Below are positions 18,977 through 28,494 of a stretch of 64,000 nucleotides of DNA, piece by piece. The translations under genes were made by a program, and so were the position numbers. The notes beneath the pieces were generated by a model. That model was given only the letters and a program-made list of their open reading frames with translations. It did no database searches and was not told the origin of the DNA. Source of the stretch: Corynebacterium glaucum (GTDB lineage: Bacteria; Actinomycetota; Actinomycetes; Mycobacteriales; Mycobacteriaceae); contig NZ_CP019688.1 in the NCBI RefSeq assembly GCF_002287505.1, forward strand, positions 1,724,674 through 1,788,673, given 5' to 3'. The stretch's first letter is position 1. Every line of letters starts with the position of its first letter.

Positions 18977-20196
18977 TAGGACTGACGCTCCCAGAATGCC
19001 GGGCCAACGGGCTCAACAAAGTTGCCCTTGGCGATGAGGTATCCATCTTCGTCGATAGTGACAGGCAGCTGCGGCAGCGCGCGAGCGGCCGGGCCGAAAA
19101 TCGGCTTGCCGTACTGCAGCGCGTCAAACTGCGATTGGTGGCACGGGCACAGAATGCGGTTGGTCTGGGCCTCGTACAGAGATGTCGGGCAACCAATGTG
19201 CGTGCAGATCTTCGAGTAGGCGTAGAAGTCACCGTAGTGGAAGTCTTCCTGGCCTTCGCGCTCGACGACCTTTTCCGCGTCCTGCGAACGCAGGCGGATC
19301 AGCATGACCGCGTTGCGCGGACCGTGCAGAGAGTGCATGTGGTTCTCGTAGACATCGCGCTTCGGGTCGTACTTGTCGCCGTCGTTGACGTCTTCTTCGT
19401 ACAGCGGGAAGATCGTCTCCATGGCACCGGCCGCAAGATCCTCTGGGCGCATACGCACCAAGCGCGAAACACCCGCGGTGCTGTAGTGCTCTCCAGCAGC
19501 ACCAGCGTGCTTTTCCGCGATCGCGCCGGTGTCGCGAGCGAGGTAGATCTTCACCCCTTGGTCGTGCAGGGTCCAGCCGTGGGTCCAAAGCGTGCCGTCG
19601 CCGTGGTAGCCAAGGGCGTGACGCTCGCGCCACGGGTTCTTGATCAGACCACCGAGCGGAGCGATCACCACGAGACCGGCGAGGACACCGGCAGTGCCGA
19701 GAAGACCTTTCATTGCGGTGCGGCGACCGAGAGTGGAGGTCTCCCAAGCATCGTTCAGCAGAGCGGTAGTGGTACGGCGGTCGAGCTCCGAGGACCGGCC
19801 GTCGTGACGACGCTGTACCGAAATCTCCTCAGGGATGAACTTCTTCACGTACTGAACCATCGCAATGCCGAGCGATAGGAACGACAATCCGGCAGTCAAA
19901 CCAAGCAGCGGGGTATATGCAGTGTAGATCCACAGGCCTTCATCACCGTGGAACTTCGGCTCCCACGGCCAGAAGAGGTAGATGCCGAGGAAGGCAATCG
20001 CGGTCACAACCGAAACTGCGAGCCACGCATTGATGCCTGCAGCAGCGGACTTCTCTCGCGGGTCACCCTCGACCGGAAAACGTTCCTTGCGGTAGGCGAC
20101 GGTAACGTCGTCGAGCTCGGTGCCGAGCGCAGCGAGCTCCGCATTGCTCATGCGCTCAAGCTCCTGGTCGGTGTAGTTCTTTTTCACTTCACTCAT
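18976..20196 (-). CDS. qcrA: Cytochrome bc1 complex Rieske iron-sulfur subunit
   Basis: About 406 residues: three N-terminal membrane spans typical of actinobacterial QcrA ([58 protein letters not shown], the last preceded by a twin Arg, LGRRTAMK) and a C-terminal Rieske domain with both 2Fe-2S motifs, CTHIGC and CPCHQS, plus [12 protein letters not shown]. It passes electrons from quinol to the QcrC hemes. The ATG at 20196 overlaps the qcrC stop (ATGA); the longer open frame upstream is inside qcrC. Confidence 0.95.
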   Translation of the reverse strand: MSEVKKNYTDQELERMSNAELAALGTELDDVTVAYRKERFPVEGDPREKSAAAGINAWLAVSVVTAIAFLGIYLFWPWEPKFHGDEGLWIYTAYTPLLGLTAGLSFLSLGIAMVQYVKKFIPEEISVQRRHDGRSSELDRRTTTALLNDAWETSTLGRRTAMKGLLGTAGVLAGLVVIAPLGGLIKNPWRERHALGYHGDGTLWTHGWTLHDQGVKIYLARDTGAIAEKHAGAAGEHYSTAGVSRLVRMRPEDLAAGAMETIFPLYEEDVNDGDKYDPKRDVYENHMHSLHGPRNAVMLIRLRSQDAEKVVEREGQEDFHYGDFYAYSKICTHIGCPTSLYEAQTNRILCPCHQSQFDALQYGKPIFGPAARALPQLPVTIDEDGYLIAKGNFVEPVGPAFWERQS

Positions 20197-21041
20197 GAGC
20201 GGGATCCAATCCAAATCGCGGCTGCGGCCACAAGGGTCACGCCAATCATCCACATGGCCATACCTTCAGACACCGGGCCAAGGCCACCAAGTCCCCAGCC
20301 ACCCGGGCTCGGCGTCTCCTTTGACGACTTGATGAAGGCAATGATGTCCTTCTTCTCGTCTGCGCTGAGCTGACGGTCTGAGAACTTCGGCATGTTCTGA
20401 GGGCCGGTAAGCATCGCCTGGTAAATCTCCTGCTCATTCGCAGGGTCAAGCTCCGGAGCGTACTTACCGGAAGACAGTGCGCCACCCCGGCCGGTGAAGC
20501 TGTGGCACGATGCACAGTTCAGACGGAAGAGTTCGCCGCCGCGCGCGACGTCCGCAGCCTGAATCTGCCCGTCGTAGCCCTTGCCGCGCAGCTCCTCCAT
20601 CGCTACGGTGCCGTCCTCGTTGTACACCAGCTCAGGGCCGCCGCCGTTAGCCGCGACGTAAGCCGCAAGAGCAAGCGCCTGCGACTCGGTGTAGCGCGGG
20701 CGCTTACGCTCAGCCTGCGCGTCATTCGACATCATCGGCATGCGGCCAGAGTTGACCTGGAAGTAAACCGCGCCTTCACCCGTGCCGATCAGCGACGGAC
20801 CGCGATCTTCGACACCCTGCAGGTTCGCACCGTGGCAGGTGATGCAGGCCTGGTCGTAGAGGTCCTTGCCCTCCTGGATCATGGCCTGATCGTCGCGCTG
20901 GGCGGTTGCAACCTGTGCATTAGGGACGATTGCCGCGGCGAGGAAACCCGCTCCCGTCAGACCCAGGGTCAGGGCGGCGGCACCGGCGACAGTGCGCTGC
21001 GCCTTGCGGCGGCTGCGCTTCTTCTTAGGTGTGTTATCCAT
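20193..21041 (-). CDS. qcrC: Cytochrome bc1 complex diheme cytochrome c subunit
   Basis: About 282 residues: basic N-terminus ([11 protein letters not shown]), N-terminal membrane anchor, two periplasmic class I cytochrome c domains with heme motifs CITCH and CASCH, and a C-terminal membrane span ([17 protein letters not shown]). The two covalent hemes carry electrons directly from the Rieske protein to the CuA centre of CtaC, replacing a soluble cytochrome c. AAAGGGAACAAC precedes the ATG at 21041, which I prefer to upstream in-frame starts at 21059 and 21083. First gene of qcrCAB, 47 nt after ctaE. Confidence 0.95.
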   Translation of the reverse strand: MDNTPKKKRSRRKAQRTVAGAAALTLGLTGAGFLAAAIVPNAQVATAQRDDQAMIQEGKDLYDQACITCHGANLQGVEDRGPSLIGTGEGAVYFQVNSGRMPMMSNDAQAERKRPRYTESQALALAAYVAANGGGPELVYNEDGTVAMEELRGKGYDGQIQAADVARGGELFRLNCASCHSFTGRGGALSSGKYAPELDPANEQEIYQAMLTGPQNMPKFSDRQLSADEKKDIIAFIKSSKETPSPGGWGLGGLGPVSEGMAMWMIGVTLVAAAAIWIGSRS

Positions 21042-21088
21042 GTTGTTCCCTTTAGACATCTTTGAGAAATACGTTCGGGCCAACCGGC

Positions 21089-21709
21089 TTACTGAACGAT
21101 GTAGAGAGTGATGAACACGCCGATCCAGATGGCATCGACGAAGTGCCAGTAGTACGAAGTCGCCATCGCCGCAGTCGCCTGCGCCGGGGTGAACTTCGAC
21201 TTATGGACACGCAGGAGTACGACGATGAAGGCGAGGATTCCGGCTGTCACGTGCGCCATGTGGAAACCGGTGATGATGTAGAACACCGAGCCGTAGACGC
21301 TGGACTGGATGGTCACGCCCGCGTGCACCATTTCCGTCCACTCAAACGCAACGAGGCCAAGGAAGATGACGCCGAGGGCGATGGTTACGCCAAACCACTT
21401 GCGCAGGCCGAAGACGTCACCCCTCTCCGCCGCGAACACGCCGAACTGGGAAGTAAACGATGAAGCAACGAGCACCACGGTGATGATTCCACCGAACAGG
21501 ATGTTTAGGTGCGCCGTCTGGTTATCCCAGTCGTTGGCTGCCAGACCGTTCGCACGAGACACGAAGTACATCGAGAACAGGCCGGCAAAGAACATCAACT
21601 CTTGGGCGAGGAACGCGATCGTGCCGACGCTGACGATGTTTGGTCGGTTCAGCGCAGAGACGCGATCTTGCGGAGTCGCCATGCCTTGGTTAGAAATTGC
21701 GGTCGTCAC
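21089..21709 (-). CDS. ctaE: Cytochrome c oxidase subunit III
   Basis: A 206-residue five-span membrane protein of the heme-copper oxidase subunit III family ([80 protein letters not shown]). It stabilises the catalytic subunit of the aa3 oxidase. GTG start after GAGGGGGAATAATC. It heads the ctaE-qcrCAB transcription unit; subunit I (ctaD) is not in this window. Confidence 0.94.
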   Translation of the reverse strand: MTTAISNQGMATPQDRVSALNRPNIVSVGTIAFLAQELMFFAGLFSMYFVSRANGLAANDWDNQTAHLNILFGGIITVVLVASSFTSQFGVFAAERGDVFGLRKWFGVTIALGVIFLGLVAFEWTEMVHAGVTIQSSVYGSVFYIITGFHMAHVTAGILAFIVVLLRVHKSKFTPAQATAAMATSYYWHFVDAIWIGVFITLYIVQ

Positions 21710-22149
21710 GCATGTGATTATTCCCCCTCACGACCGTAAAGTCACCTCGATTACCCCCGACTTTTTTCTGAGGCCACGGCTACAACCTGCCGTTTTTCCT
21801 GCCGCGCTGCGTTAAGCCCGTGGCTACCTTCGACAGCCTCCACCAGCCGGCGCGAGCGCGCTTGTCATCTCTGCAGGTCAACTGCCAATGAAATTTTCAG
21901 TTGTCCGCGTGGCGGATGCGACATCCTCCGGACTGCGAAACGAATCCGTCGGATGATGATCCCCCAGAGTTCCCGAACGTGTTGGACATCACAGTGCCTT
22001 TGCCTTTAACCCCACCCTGAACCAACTTTCGGATGACCCCCACGCCGTCGGCACTCCCCCTTCCCCGGAGGAGTGGGTGAGCGGATTCTGGACGACAAAA
22101 CCCCGCCTCCGTCTTACGACGAGAGCGGGGCAACCCAAGCGCGAGATAG
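21710..22149. other. 440-nt gap between ctaF and ctaE
   Basis: Holds the ctaF terminator (22101-22130) and presumably the ctaE promoter. On the minus strand a 30-codon frame starts with ATG at 21989 (MSNTFGNSGGSSSDGFVSQS, ends at 21897), but it has no convincing family or composition, so I do not call it a gene. GCCACGG/CCCGTGGC around 21772-21820 can form a bulged stem. Confidence 0.5.
22101..22130 (-). terminator. Terminator of ctaC-ctaF
   Basis: Stem CCCCGCCTC/GAGAGCGGGG with a one-base bulge, followed by TTTT on the minus strand, 20 nt after the ctaF stop codon. Confidence 0.75.
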
Positions 22150-22581
22150 CTAGTGCTTCTCGCTCGGGATTCCGTACTGCAGATTCAGCTGGGTGGTTGT
22201 CCAGATCAGGAACACCGCACCGAAAGCCACAAGCCAGATCTGGTAGAAAGCGATGCCGAGTCCAAGGAAGAGGACCGCGCCAGCCATAGCGAACGGCCAG
22301 ATCGATCCAGGCGAGAAGAAGCCCAGCACGCCAGCGCCGTCCTCAATCTCTGCCTCTTCCCAGTCCTCCGGGACGATATCCATGCGGCGCTCGGTGAAGT
22401 CGAGGTAGACACCCAGCATGAACGACATCAATGTTGCGAGCACGAGTGCGGCACCGCCGACCCACTCCATGCCACCTCGCCAGGCATCCTCCCCGATCCG
22501 CGACGTCGCGATGATGTAGAAGACGGCCATCAAACCCAAGAAGGTGCCGATAGCGTAGAAGACTCTTGCGCCAGTTCCCAT
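22150..22581 (-). CDS. ctaF: Cytochrome c oxidase subunit IV (actinobacterial)
   Basis: A 143-residue protein with four predicted membrane spans in two pairs, separated by a charged loop containing TERRMDIVPEDWEEAEIEDG, the hallmark of the actinobacterial CtaF subunit of the aa3 oxidase. N-terminus MGTGARVFYAIGTFLGLMAV is the first span. It follows ctaC with a 17-nt gap. In C. glutamicum this subunit co-purifies with the bc1-aa3 supercomplex. Confidence 0.93.
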   Translation of the reverse strand: MGTGARVFYAIGTFLGLMAVFYIIATSRIGEDAWRGGMEWVGGAALVLATLMSFMLGVYLDFTERRMDIVPEDWEEAEIEDGAGVLGFFSPGSIWPFAMAGAVLFLGLGIAFYQIWLVAFGAVFLIWTTTQLNLQYGIPSEKH

Positions 22582-22598
22582 TTTTCTACACTCTCTTT

Positions 22599-23693
22599 CT
22601 AAACAGTCGCGTTCGGGTCAACGGTGTTCTGGCCGTCGCGGGTACCCACGCGGTTAGAAACGAACGGCTTGGTGGAGGTTGCGTACGGCGCTTCCCCAAT
22701 TTCCTGCAGTGCCGCCGAGTTCGGAGCCTGCGGGTTCTCGAGACGGAAGTCCATGTACTGCTTGAACTTTTCCGGGGTCACAGCGCGAACCTCGAAGTTC
22801 ATCATCGCGTGGTACGTACCGCACATCTCGGCACAGCGGCCAACGAAGGCACCTTCTTCCTCGATCTTTTCGATCTGGAAGCGACGTTCCTGCTGGTTCG
22901 ACTCCGGGTGAGCGTACGCATCGCGCTTGAACAGGAACTCCGGAACCCAGAACGCGTGGTTCACGTCAGCGGACGCGAGGCGGAACTCAATCGCCGTATC
23001 GGTCGGCAGTACCAGGACCGGAACCTCTTCGGTGCTACCGACGGTCTCGATCTGGTTGTAGTTCAGGTACGACAGGTCACCCATGGAGGTGCCGTGAATC
23101 GGGTTCGCGTTGTGCATCTCCTCGGGATCGTGCTTGGTCATCTCCGCGAGATCCTGGCGTTCCTTATCGCGCCCGTCGTAGTCCTGACCGTCCGCGGAGA
23201 GGTTGCCCGAAACGTTGGCGTAGCCGAACTTCCAGTTCCACTGGAACGCGGTCACGTCGACCACAACCTCCGGACCCTTGTTCAACGCCGTGGTTCGGGT
23301 CTGTGCCTGCACAGTGAAGAAGAACAGCACCATCACGATGATGATCGGCACGATGGTGAGCCCGAGCTCCAACGGGACGTTGTACTGGAGCTGCTTCGGA
23401 AACTCTGGTGCACCCTGCTTCTCGCGACGCTTGTTGCCCCAGGCGAAGATGGCGACCAAGAACAGGCCCCACATAATGATGCCGATGATCCAGGCAGCCA
23501 CCCAGACCCACACCCAGAAGTTGTACATCTGGGTCGCCTCAGGGGTGACGCCGCTCGGCCACCCCATGTCCAGGACGCGCGCAATGCCTGCCGGAGGGGC
23601 AACCTCACAGCCCGCGAGGAACAAGCCCCCAAAGAGCAACGAGCCCGCGGCACCAGCCTTCTTGGCAAAGCTGCGGTTCTTTTGCTTTTCCAC
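22599..23693 (-). CDS. ctaC: Cytochrome c oxidase subunit II
   Basis: About 364 residues: lipoprotein signal (LLFGGLFLAGC, lipobox Cys), two membrane spans (NFWVWVWVAAWIIGIIMWGL; LTIVPIIIVMVLFFFT) and a periplasmic cupredoxin domain holding the CuA centre (GRCAEMCGTYHAMM, with ADVNHAFWVPEF upstream). An acidic insertion (about residues 150-195) is typical of actinobacterial CtaC and contacts QcrC. I choose the GTG at 23693 (VEKQKNRSF) with AGGAAGG 9 nt upstream; the longer frame to 23726 is less likely. Divergent from ltsA. Confidence 0.95.
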   Translation of the reverse strand: MEKQKNRSFAKKAGAAGSLLFGGLFLAGCEVAPPAGIARVLDMGWPSGVTPEATQMYNFWVWVWVAAWIIGIIMWGLFLVAIFAWGNKRREKQGAPEFPKQLQYNVPLELGLTIVPIIIVMVLFFFTVQAQTRTTALNKGPEVVVDVTAFQWNWKFGYANVSGNLSADGQDYDGRDKERQDLAEMTKHDPEEMHNANPIHGTSMGDLSYLNYNQIETVGSTEEVPVLVLPTDTAIEFRLASADVNHAFWVPEFLFKRDAYAHPESNQQERRFQIEKIEEEGAFVGRCAEMCGTYHAMMNFEVRAVTPEKFKQYMDFRLENPQAPNSAALQEIGEAPYATSTKPFVSNRVGTRDGQNTVDPNATV

Positions 23694-24093
23694 GTGTGTT
23701 TGCCTTCCTGTCCACACTTCAACCACGAACGTTCATGGAAATGCCAGAACATTCCTACCCAGACAGAATAGTTCATCGGGACTACGCCGCTGGAATTCTC
23801 TAAGGGTGACGCCCATCGCTTCACTATCGACGGGTGCGCCTTGCCGTTGCAGTCGAGTTTAACGCCCAAACGCTGCACAAAACCCAACCCACGAGGCGAC
23901 TGACGCTCCACCCACCTTCGGTGCTCCAAAAACTTCCACCGAAAGTTGGCCCCCTTTCGGGGCACGGCAAAAGGTGGAGCGAACGCAGCGGACCCGCGCT
24001 CCCAACTGACGCGGCGCATCTCTATTGTTTAGGTGAGTACCGCGCCGGCCTGCACGCCCCGGCGCACCTTAATTAATAGGGAGTGAAGCAACG
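23694..24093. other. 400-nt divergent promoter region between ctaC and ltsA
   Basis: No gene seen. Candidate -10 hexamers are TATTCT (minus strand, 23770-23765) for ctaC and TATTGT (plus strand, 24023-24028) for ltsA. A small GCCCC/GGGGC hairpin lies at 23949-23963. Confidence 0.45.
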
Positions 24094-26016
24094 ATGTGTG
24101 GCCTTATCGCGTTCTTGTCCGCCGATGGCACTGCCGAGAAGTACGTTGATGCTGTCGATCGGGCGATGACCTGCATGTATCACCGTGGTCCGGACGCAGC
24201 TGGAACTTGGCACGATTCCAGCGCCGTCTTTGGTTTCAACCGCCTGGCCATTATCGATATCGAACATTCGCATCAGCCGCTGCGGTGGGGACCGCAGGAC
24301 AACCCGGAGCGCTACGCCATGACGTTCAACGGGGAGATCTACAACTACATCGAGCTGCGCGAGAAGCTCATCGAGGCCGGCTACGAGTTCAACACCGAAG
24401 GCGACGGCGAGCCGATCATTGTGGGCTACCACCATTTCGGCGAGAAGGTAGTTGAGCACCTGCGCGGCATGTTCGCATTCGTCATCTGGGACACCGAGAA
24501 GAAAACGATGTTCGCCGCCCGCGACCCGTTCGGCATAAAGCCGCTGTACTACGCCACTACCGAGGCCGGCACCGTCTTCGCGTCCGAAAAGAAGTCCATC
24601 CTGGAGATGGCAGAGCAGCTCGGACTGAACCTCGACCTCGACCAACGCGCCATCGAGCACTACGTCGATTTGCAGTACGTTCCAGAACCTGAAAGTCTCC
24701 ACGCCCACATTCGCCGTCTTGAGTCCAGCTGTACGGCAACCTTGGAGCCCGGTTCAAACGTCAACGCCGAGCGTTACTTCAAGCCGACATTCCAACCGAC
24801 CGCGGTGACGAAAGACGCTGAGCAGGATCTCTACGACCGGATTGCTAAAGCGTTAGAGGATTCCGTCGAAAAGCACATGCGCGCTGACGTGACGGTGGGC
24901 TCTTTCCTTTCTGGTGGCATTGACTCCACTGCTATCGCGGCGCTGGCTAAGCGACACAACCCCGACCTGCTGACCTTCACCACCGGCTTTGAGCACGCGG
25001 GATACTCCGAGGTCGACGTGGCCGCAGAGTCGGCCGCCGCGATCGGCGTCGAGCACATCGTCAAGATTGTCAGCCCAGAGGAATACGCCGACGCAATTCC
25101 GAAGATCATGTGGTACCTCGACGACCCGGTGGCGGACCCGTCGCTTGTGCCGCTTTACTTTGTGGCACAGGAGGCCCGCAAGCACGTCAAGGTGGTGCTC
25201 TCCGGCGAGGGCGCAGACGAGCTCTTCGGCGGCTACACCATCTACAAGGAGCCGCTGTCGTTGCGGCCGTTTGAGGTGCTGCCCACTCCCCTGGCTCGCG
25301 GCCTGAACCGCCTCAGCCGCGTGCTGCCGGATGGAGTGAAAGGCAAGAGCCTGCTCGAGCGCGGCACCACGCCGATCGAGGACCGCTACTACGGCAACGC
25401 CCGCTCCTTTAACTTCGCGCAGTTGCAGCGGGTGCTGCCGTGGGCGAAGGAAGAGTGGGACCACCGCGAAGTCACCGCCCCCATCTATGCTGGCTCGACT
25501 GAGATGGATCCGGTGGCACGCATGCAGAACCTCGACCTGTTCACGTGGATGCGCGGAGACATCTTGGTCAAGGCCGACAAGATGAACATGGCCAACTCCC
25601 TCGAGCTACGCGTGCCCTTCCTGGATAAGGAAGTGTTCGCGGTCGCAGAGACCATCCCGCATGAGTACAAGATCGCGCACGGCACCACCAAGTACGCATT
25701 GCGCCGCGCGATGGAGCAGATCGTCCCTGCGCATGTGTTGAACCGAAAGAAGCTCGGTTTCCCAGTGCCGATGCGCCACTGGCTCGCAGGGGAAGAGCTT
25801 TACGGTTGGGCTCAGGACACCATTGAGCAATCGCTTACCGACGACATCTTCAACAAACGCGAAGTCTTGGAGATGCTCAAAGAACACCGCGATGGCGTTT
25901 CCGATCACTCGCGGCGACTTTGGACGGTGCTGGCGTTCATGATCTGGCACGGTATTTTCGTCGAAAAGCGAATTGACCCTCAGATTGAGCACAAGGATTA
26001 CCCGGTCAAACTGTAA
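24094..26016 (+). CDS. ltsA: Glutamine-hydrolysing asparagine synthetase LtsA
   Basis: A 640-residue class II glutamine amidotransferase: MCGLIAFLS provides the N-terminal Cys nucleophile (glutaminase domain, about residues 1-215) and VGSFLSGGIDSTAIAAL the ATP-pyrophosphatase loop of the synthetase domain. GEGADELFGGY and ELRVPFLD are further synthetase motifs. In C. glutamicum the gene at this place (ltsA) is needed for normal lysozyme resistance and cell-wall integrity, possibly through amidation of an envelope component rather than asparagine supply. AGGGAG lies about 8 nt before the ATG. The frame stays open after the TAA stop (see the pseudogene entry). Confidence 0.95.
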   Translation: MCGLIAFLSADGTAEKYVDAVDRAMTCMYHRGPDAAGTWHDSSAVFGFNRLAIIDIEHSHQPLRWGPQDNPERYAMTFNGEIYNYIELREKLIEAGYEFNTEGDGEPIIVGYHHFGEKVVEHLRGMFAFVIWDTEKKTMFAARDPFGIKPLYYATTEAGTVFASEKKSILEMAEQLGLNLDLDQRAIEHYVDLQYVPEPESLHAHIRRLESSCTATLEPGSNVNAERYFKPTFQPTAVTKDAEQDLYDRIAKALEDSVEKHMRADVTVGSFLSGGIDSTAIAALAKRHNPDLLTFTTGFEHAGYSEVDVAAESAAAIGVEHIVKIVSPEEYADAIPKIMWYLDDPVADPSLVPLYFVAQEARKHVKVVLSGEGADELFGGYTIYKEPLSLRPFEVLPTPLARGLNRLSRVLPDGVKGKSLLERGTTPIEDRYYGNARSFNFAQLQRVLPWAKEEWDHREVTAPIYAGSTEMDPVARMQNLDLFTWMRGDILVKADKMNMANSLELRVPFLDKEVFAVAETIPHEYKIAHGTTKYALRRAMEQIVPAHVLNRKKLGFPVPMRHWLAGEELYGWAQDTIEQSLTDDIFNKREVLEMLKEHRDGVSDHSRRLWTVLAFMIWHGIFVEKRIDPQIEHKDYPVKL

Positions 26017-26027
26017 CGGGGGGGCCA

Positions 26028-26282
26028 TGAGCAAGGGCAGCCGGAAGACGCTGCCGAGTACGCCGGCTCAGAGGAACCGTCGCACATATCACGTGTGGTG
26101 CTGGTGAACCTGGCAACCCTGACGGCGTTCGCTTCGGTAGGACTGCTCATGGTAGACACCGCGAGTGCGAAAGGCCTTGAAGCTTGGGGGACGGCGGTCA
26201 TGTCGCTGGGTAGCTAACGGTGCGGTGCGGCTCCGGACTGCTTTGGACTGTGGGGGTAGTGCTGGCGCTACTCGCGTTGTAG
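26028..26282 (+). pseudogene. Possible decayed two-span small membrane protein gene
   Basis: No intact gene fits this gap, but three consecutive pieces read like one protein: a basic N-terminus from ATG 26028 (MSKGSRKTLPSTPAQRNRRT), a membrane span in the +1 frame (LVNLATLTAFASVGLLMV, 26098 to TAA at 26215), and a second span back in the first frame (LLWTVGVVLALLAL, ending TAG at 26280). Two compensating frameshifts would join them. The middle piece is also in frame with ltsA after its TAA. Alternatively these are chance hydrophobic frames. No family assigned. Confidence 0.35.
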
Positions 26283-26362
26283 CGCGAAAGGGATGGCTAC
26301 CAGTGCTTCTAGTTGGGAGGATGAGGCAGAACATCGGAGCTCAACCAGACAGGAGCACGCAT

Positions 26363-27370
26363 ATGTCCCGTACAACCCGTACCCGGAAAGTCGGCGCCGT
26401 TGTTGGAGCGGTGCTTTTGGTGCTGGCTCTTCTCTTCGCTGCCGCCGCGTACTTTTTGGGGCCAGCACTGACGGCGCAGACTACGGGCACCGCGCGATTC
26501 TTCGGTACGGATACCCCGAAGCGCTACGCCCGGACAGTGCTCGACCTTTCGGAAAGCATGGGGCTGTACGGCGACTCTGAGGAGTTCGCCGCAGCGCGCG
26601 CCGAAGTCGAAGCGGCGATGGGGGATGCAGCCACCCGCGAAGAGCTTTACGACGTACTAGACAGCGCCGTGAGGGCAGCTGGCGGAAAACACTCCCGCCT
26701 CCTTCCGCCTGGCGTGGAGGGTGGAGGAGACGACGGCGGCGAAGATGAGCTACCGAGCGTCCGCGACGAAGAGGGCGTGACCGCGGCATCTGTCCCATCA
26801 GTCTCGCGCCTGGCGGACGGTCAAACTTACGCCGACATCTTGACTCGCGGCCTTGTCGAGGCGCGCGACAGTGGCTCATGCGGAGTCTTGGTAGACCTGC
26901 GAGGCAACGGCGGTGGCGACATGGGCCCGATGGTGGCAGGGCTCAGCCCGCTTTTGCCCGACGGCCCTGCGCTGCACTTCATCTTCAAGAACAGCGAGAA
27001 CCCCGTCAACATCGACGGAAACAGTGCGACCGGCGGCGGGACCGCAACCTCAACCGAAGGCGGTAAGTGGGAGACACCGGTAGCAGTGCTTGTCGACGGC
27101 GACACGGCATCCTCAGGCGAAGCCACGATGCTGGCTTTCCGCGGTCTCGACTACTCGTCGAGTTTCGGCTCCCCAACCGCGGGCTACGCGTCAGCGAATA
27201 TGATTTACGACTTCCCCGATGGATCCGCGTTGATGCTCACCGTCGCGAAAGATAAGGCGCGAACGGGCGAGGAGTTCTCGGAAGACCCGATCCAGCCGGA
27301 CGTTGTCACCGATCAACCCGAGCAAGATGCCCGTGGGTGGCTGGCTGAGCGGTGCGGCGTGGCGTCGTAA
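26363..27370 (+). CDS. Membrane-anchored S41-like protein (paralogue A, Ser present)
   Basis: About 335 residues: short basic N-terminus, one membrane anchor (VVGAVLLVLALLFAAAAYFL), then an extracytoplasmic part with a conserved TARFFGTDTPKRYA block shared with the next gene, and a C-terminal tail-specific-protease-like (S41) core: VLVDLRGNGGGDMGPM, LVDGDTASSGEATMLAF and FGSPTAGYAS. The Ser of TASSGE matches the S41 nucleophile, but the Lys usually found in GKTxGK is absent (SPTAGY), so activity is uncertain. AGGAG lies 7 nt before the ATG; the longer upstream frame is not supported. Between ltsA and paralogue B. Confidence 0.72.
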   Translation: MSRTTRTRKVGAVVGAVLLVLALLFAAAAYFLGPALTAQTTGTARFFGTDTPKRYARTVLDLSESMGLYGDSEEFAAARAEVEAAMGDAATREELYDVLDSAVRAAGGKHSRLLPPGVEGGGDDGGEDELPSVRDEEGVTAASVPSVSRLADGQTYADILTRGLVEARDSGSCGVLVDLRGNGGGDMGPMVAGLSPLLPDGPALHFIFKNSENPVNIDGNSATGGGTATSTEGGKWETPVAVLVDGDTASSGEATMLAFRGLDYSSSFGSPTAGYASANMIYDFPDGSALMLTVAKDKARTGEEFSEDPIQPDVVTDQPEQDARGWLAERCGVAS

Positions 27371-27420
27371 AGCTAAAAACCTCAAGTCCCTGGGTGCGAT
27401 AGTTGCGATCTGGAGAAGAG

Positions 27421-28488
27421 ATGGGTGGAATATCAACCATGCCACGAACCGGAAAAATCTCCCGCACCAGAATGATCATCGCGACTTCCGCCGTCGCGGT
27501 GGTGGTGCTGCTCGCCCTCCTGGTGCTCTACCTGCTAGCACCCGTGCACTCAGCGCAGATGACGGGCACGGCAAGGTTCGGGGGAACCGATACTCCGAAG
27601 CGGTACGCAAAGACGGTGCTGTCGCTTGCCGATCACGGGGTGAACGGCAACTCTAAGAACTACGAGAAGGCGAAAGAAGAGGCGCTCGAAGCAGCTGAGG
27701 ACGCGGAGACGCGCGAGGAGCTGTACGACGTGCTGGACAAGGCCGTCAAGGCCGCGGGTAGCAAACACTCCGGACTGCTCAAGCCTGAAGAAGACAAGCC
27801 TGAAGACCCCGACCTGCCGCAGCAGAACTCGCAGCCCGAAGAGCTGACACTGCCGGATGATCTGGAGGTGGAGATCGAGGGCGGCTGGGCGTTTGTGAAC
27901 GTCCCGCCCTTAGCCGAAGACACGGATCGCGAGGAATATGCGCATACCCTGGCGACCGAGCTGGTGAAAGCCCGCGGCACGGGCGTGTGTTCCGCCATCG
28001 TGGACCTGCGCGGCACCACAGGCAGCGACATTGTCCCTATCCTTGGCGGACTCTCAATGTTTGTGCCGAACGGGCCGGCGTATTACACCGTCACCCGCGA
28101 CAGGGAAGCATCCGTGATGGTGAACGGGACTTCCGTGAAGGGCGAGGACCTGGTCAAAGAGGACGTGGGTAAATGGGATCCCACGCTCGCGGTGTTGGTG
28201 GATGACACCACCACGTTTGCAGGTGAAGCCGCACTGTTAGCGCTGAACAGCGCAGATAACTCGAAGAGCTTTGGCGAGCCCACCGCTGGGTACACCTCAA
28301 CCAACCGGGTGTTCAATTTCCCGGATGGTTCTCAGATGGTGATTGCCATGAGCAACGCCGTTGACGCCGAGGAAAACGAGTACGGCGATAAGCCGATCAA
28401 GCCGGATGAAATCCACGCAGACGACCCGATGAAGGCCGCGAAGGCGTGGATTTACGAAACGACCGGCTGCGGCTGGATCGAAGACTGA
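27421..28488 (+). CDS. Membrane-anchored S41-like protein (paralogue B, Ser lost)
   Basis: About 355 residues with the same layout as its neighbour: membrane anchor (IIATSAVAVVVLLALLVLYL), TARFGGTDTPKRYAKTVL, EELYDVLDKAVKAAGSKHS, an acidic linker and an S41-like core (AIVDLRGTTGSDIVPIL; LAVLVDDTTTFAGEAALLAL; FGEPTAGYTS). Where paralogue A has TASSGE, this one has TTFAGE, so the predicted nucleophile is gone and the protein is probably a non-catalytic pseudoprotease, perhaps a partner of A. ATG at 27421 with GGAG 5 nt before; the ATG at 27439 is an alternative. Tail-to-tail with erpA. Confidence 0.7.
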   Translation: MGGISTMPRTGKISRTRMIIATSAVAVVVLLALLVLYLLAPVHSAQMTGTARFGGTDTPKRYAKTVLSLADHGVNGNSKNYEKAKEEALEAAEDAETREELYDVLDKAVKAAGSKHSGLLKPEEDKPEDPDLPQQNSQPEELTLPDDLEVEIEGGWAFVNVPPLAEDTDREEYAHTLATELVKARGTGVCSAIVDLRGTTGSDIVPILGGLSMFVPNGPAYYTVTRDREASVMVNGTSVKGEDLVKEDVGKWDPTLAVLVDDTTTFAGEAALLALNSADNSKSFGEPTAGYTSTNRVFNFPDGSQMVIAMSNAVDAEENEYGDKPIKPDEIHADDPMKAAKAWIYETTGCGWIED

Positions 28489-28494
28489 TCCAGA

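Noticed and set aside
21897..22133. Open frame of 78 codons on the minus strand between ctaF and ctaE
   Set aside because: Overlaps the ctaF terminator and has no recognisable family; only a 30-codon part from 21989 is at all plausible.
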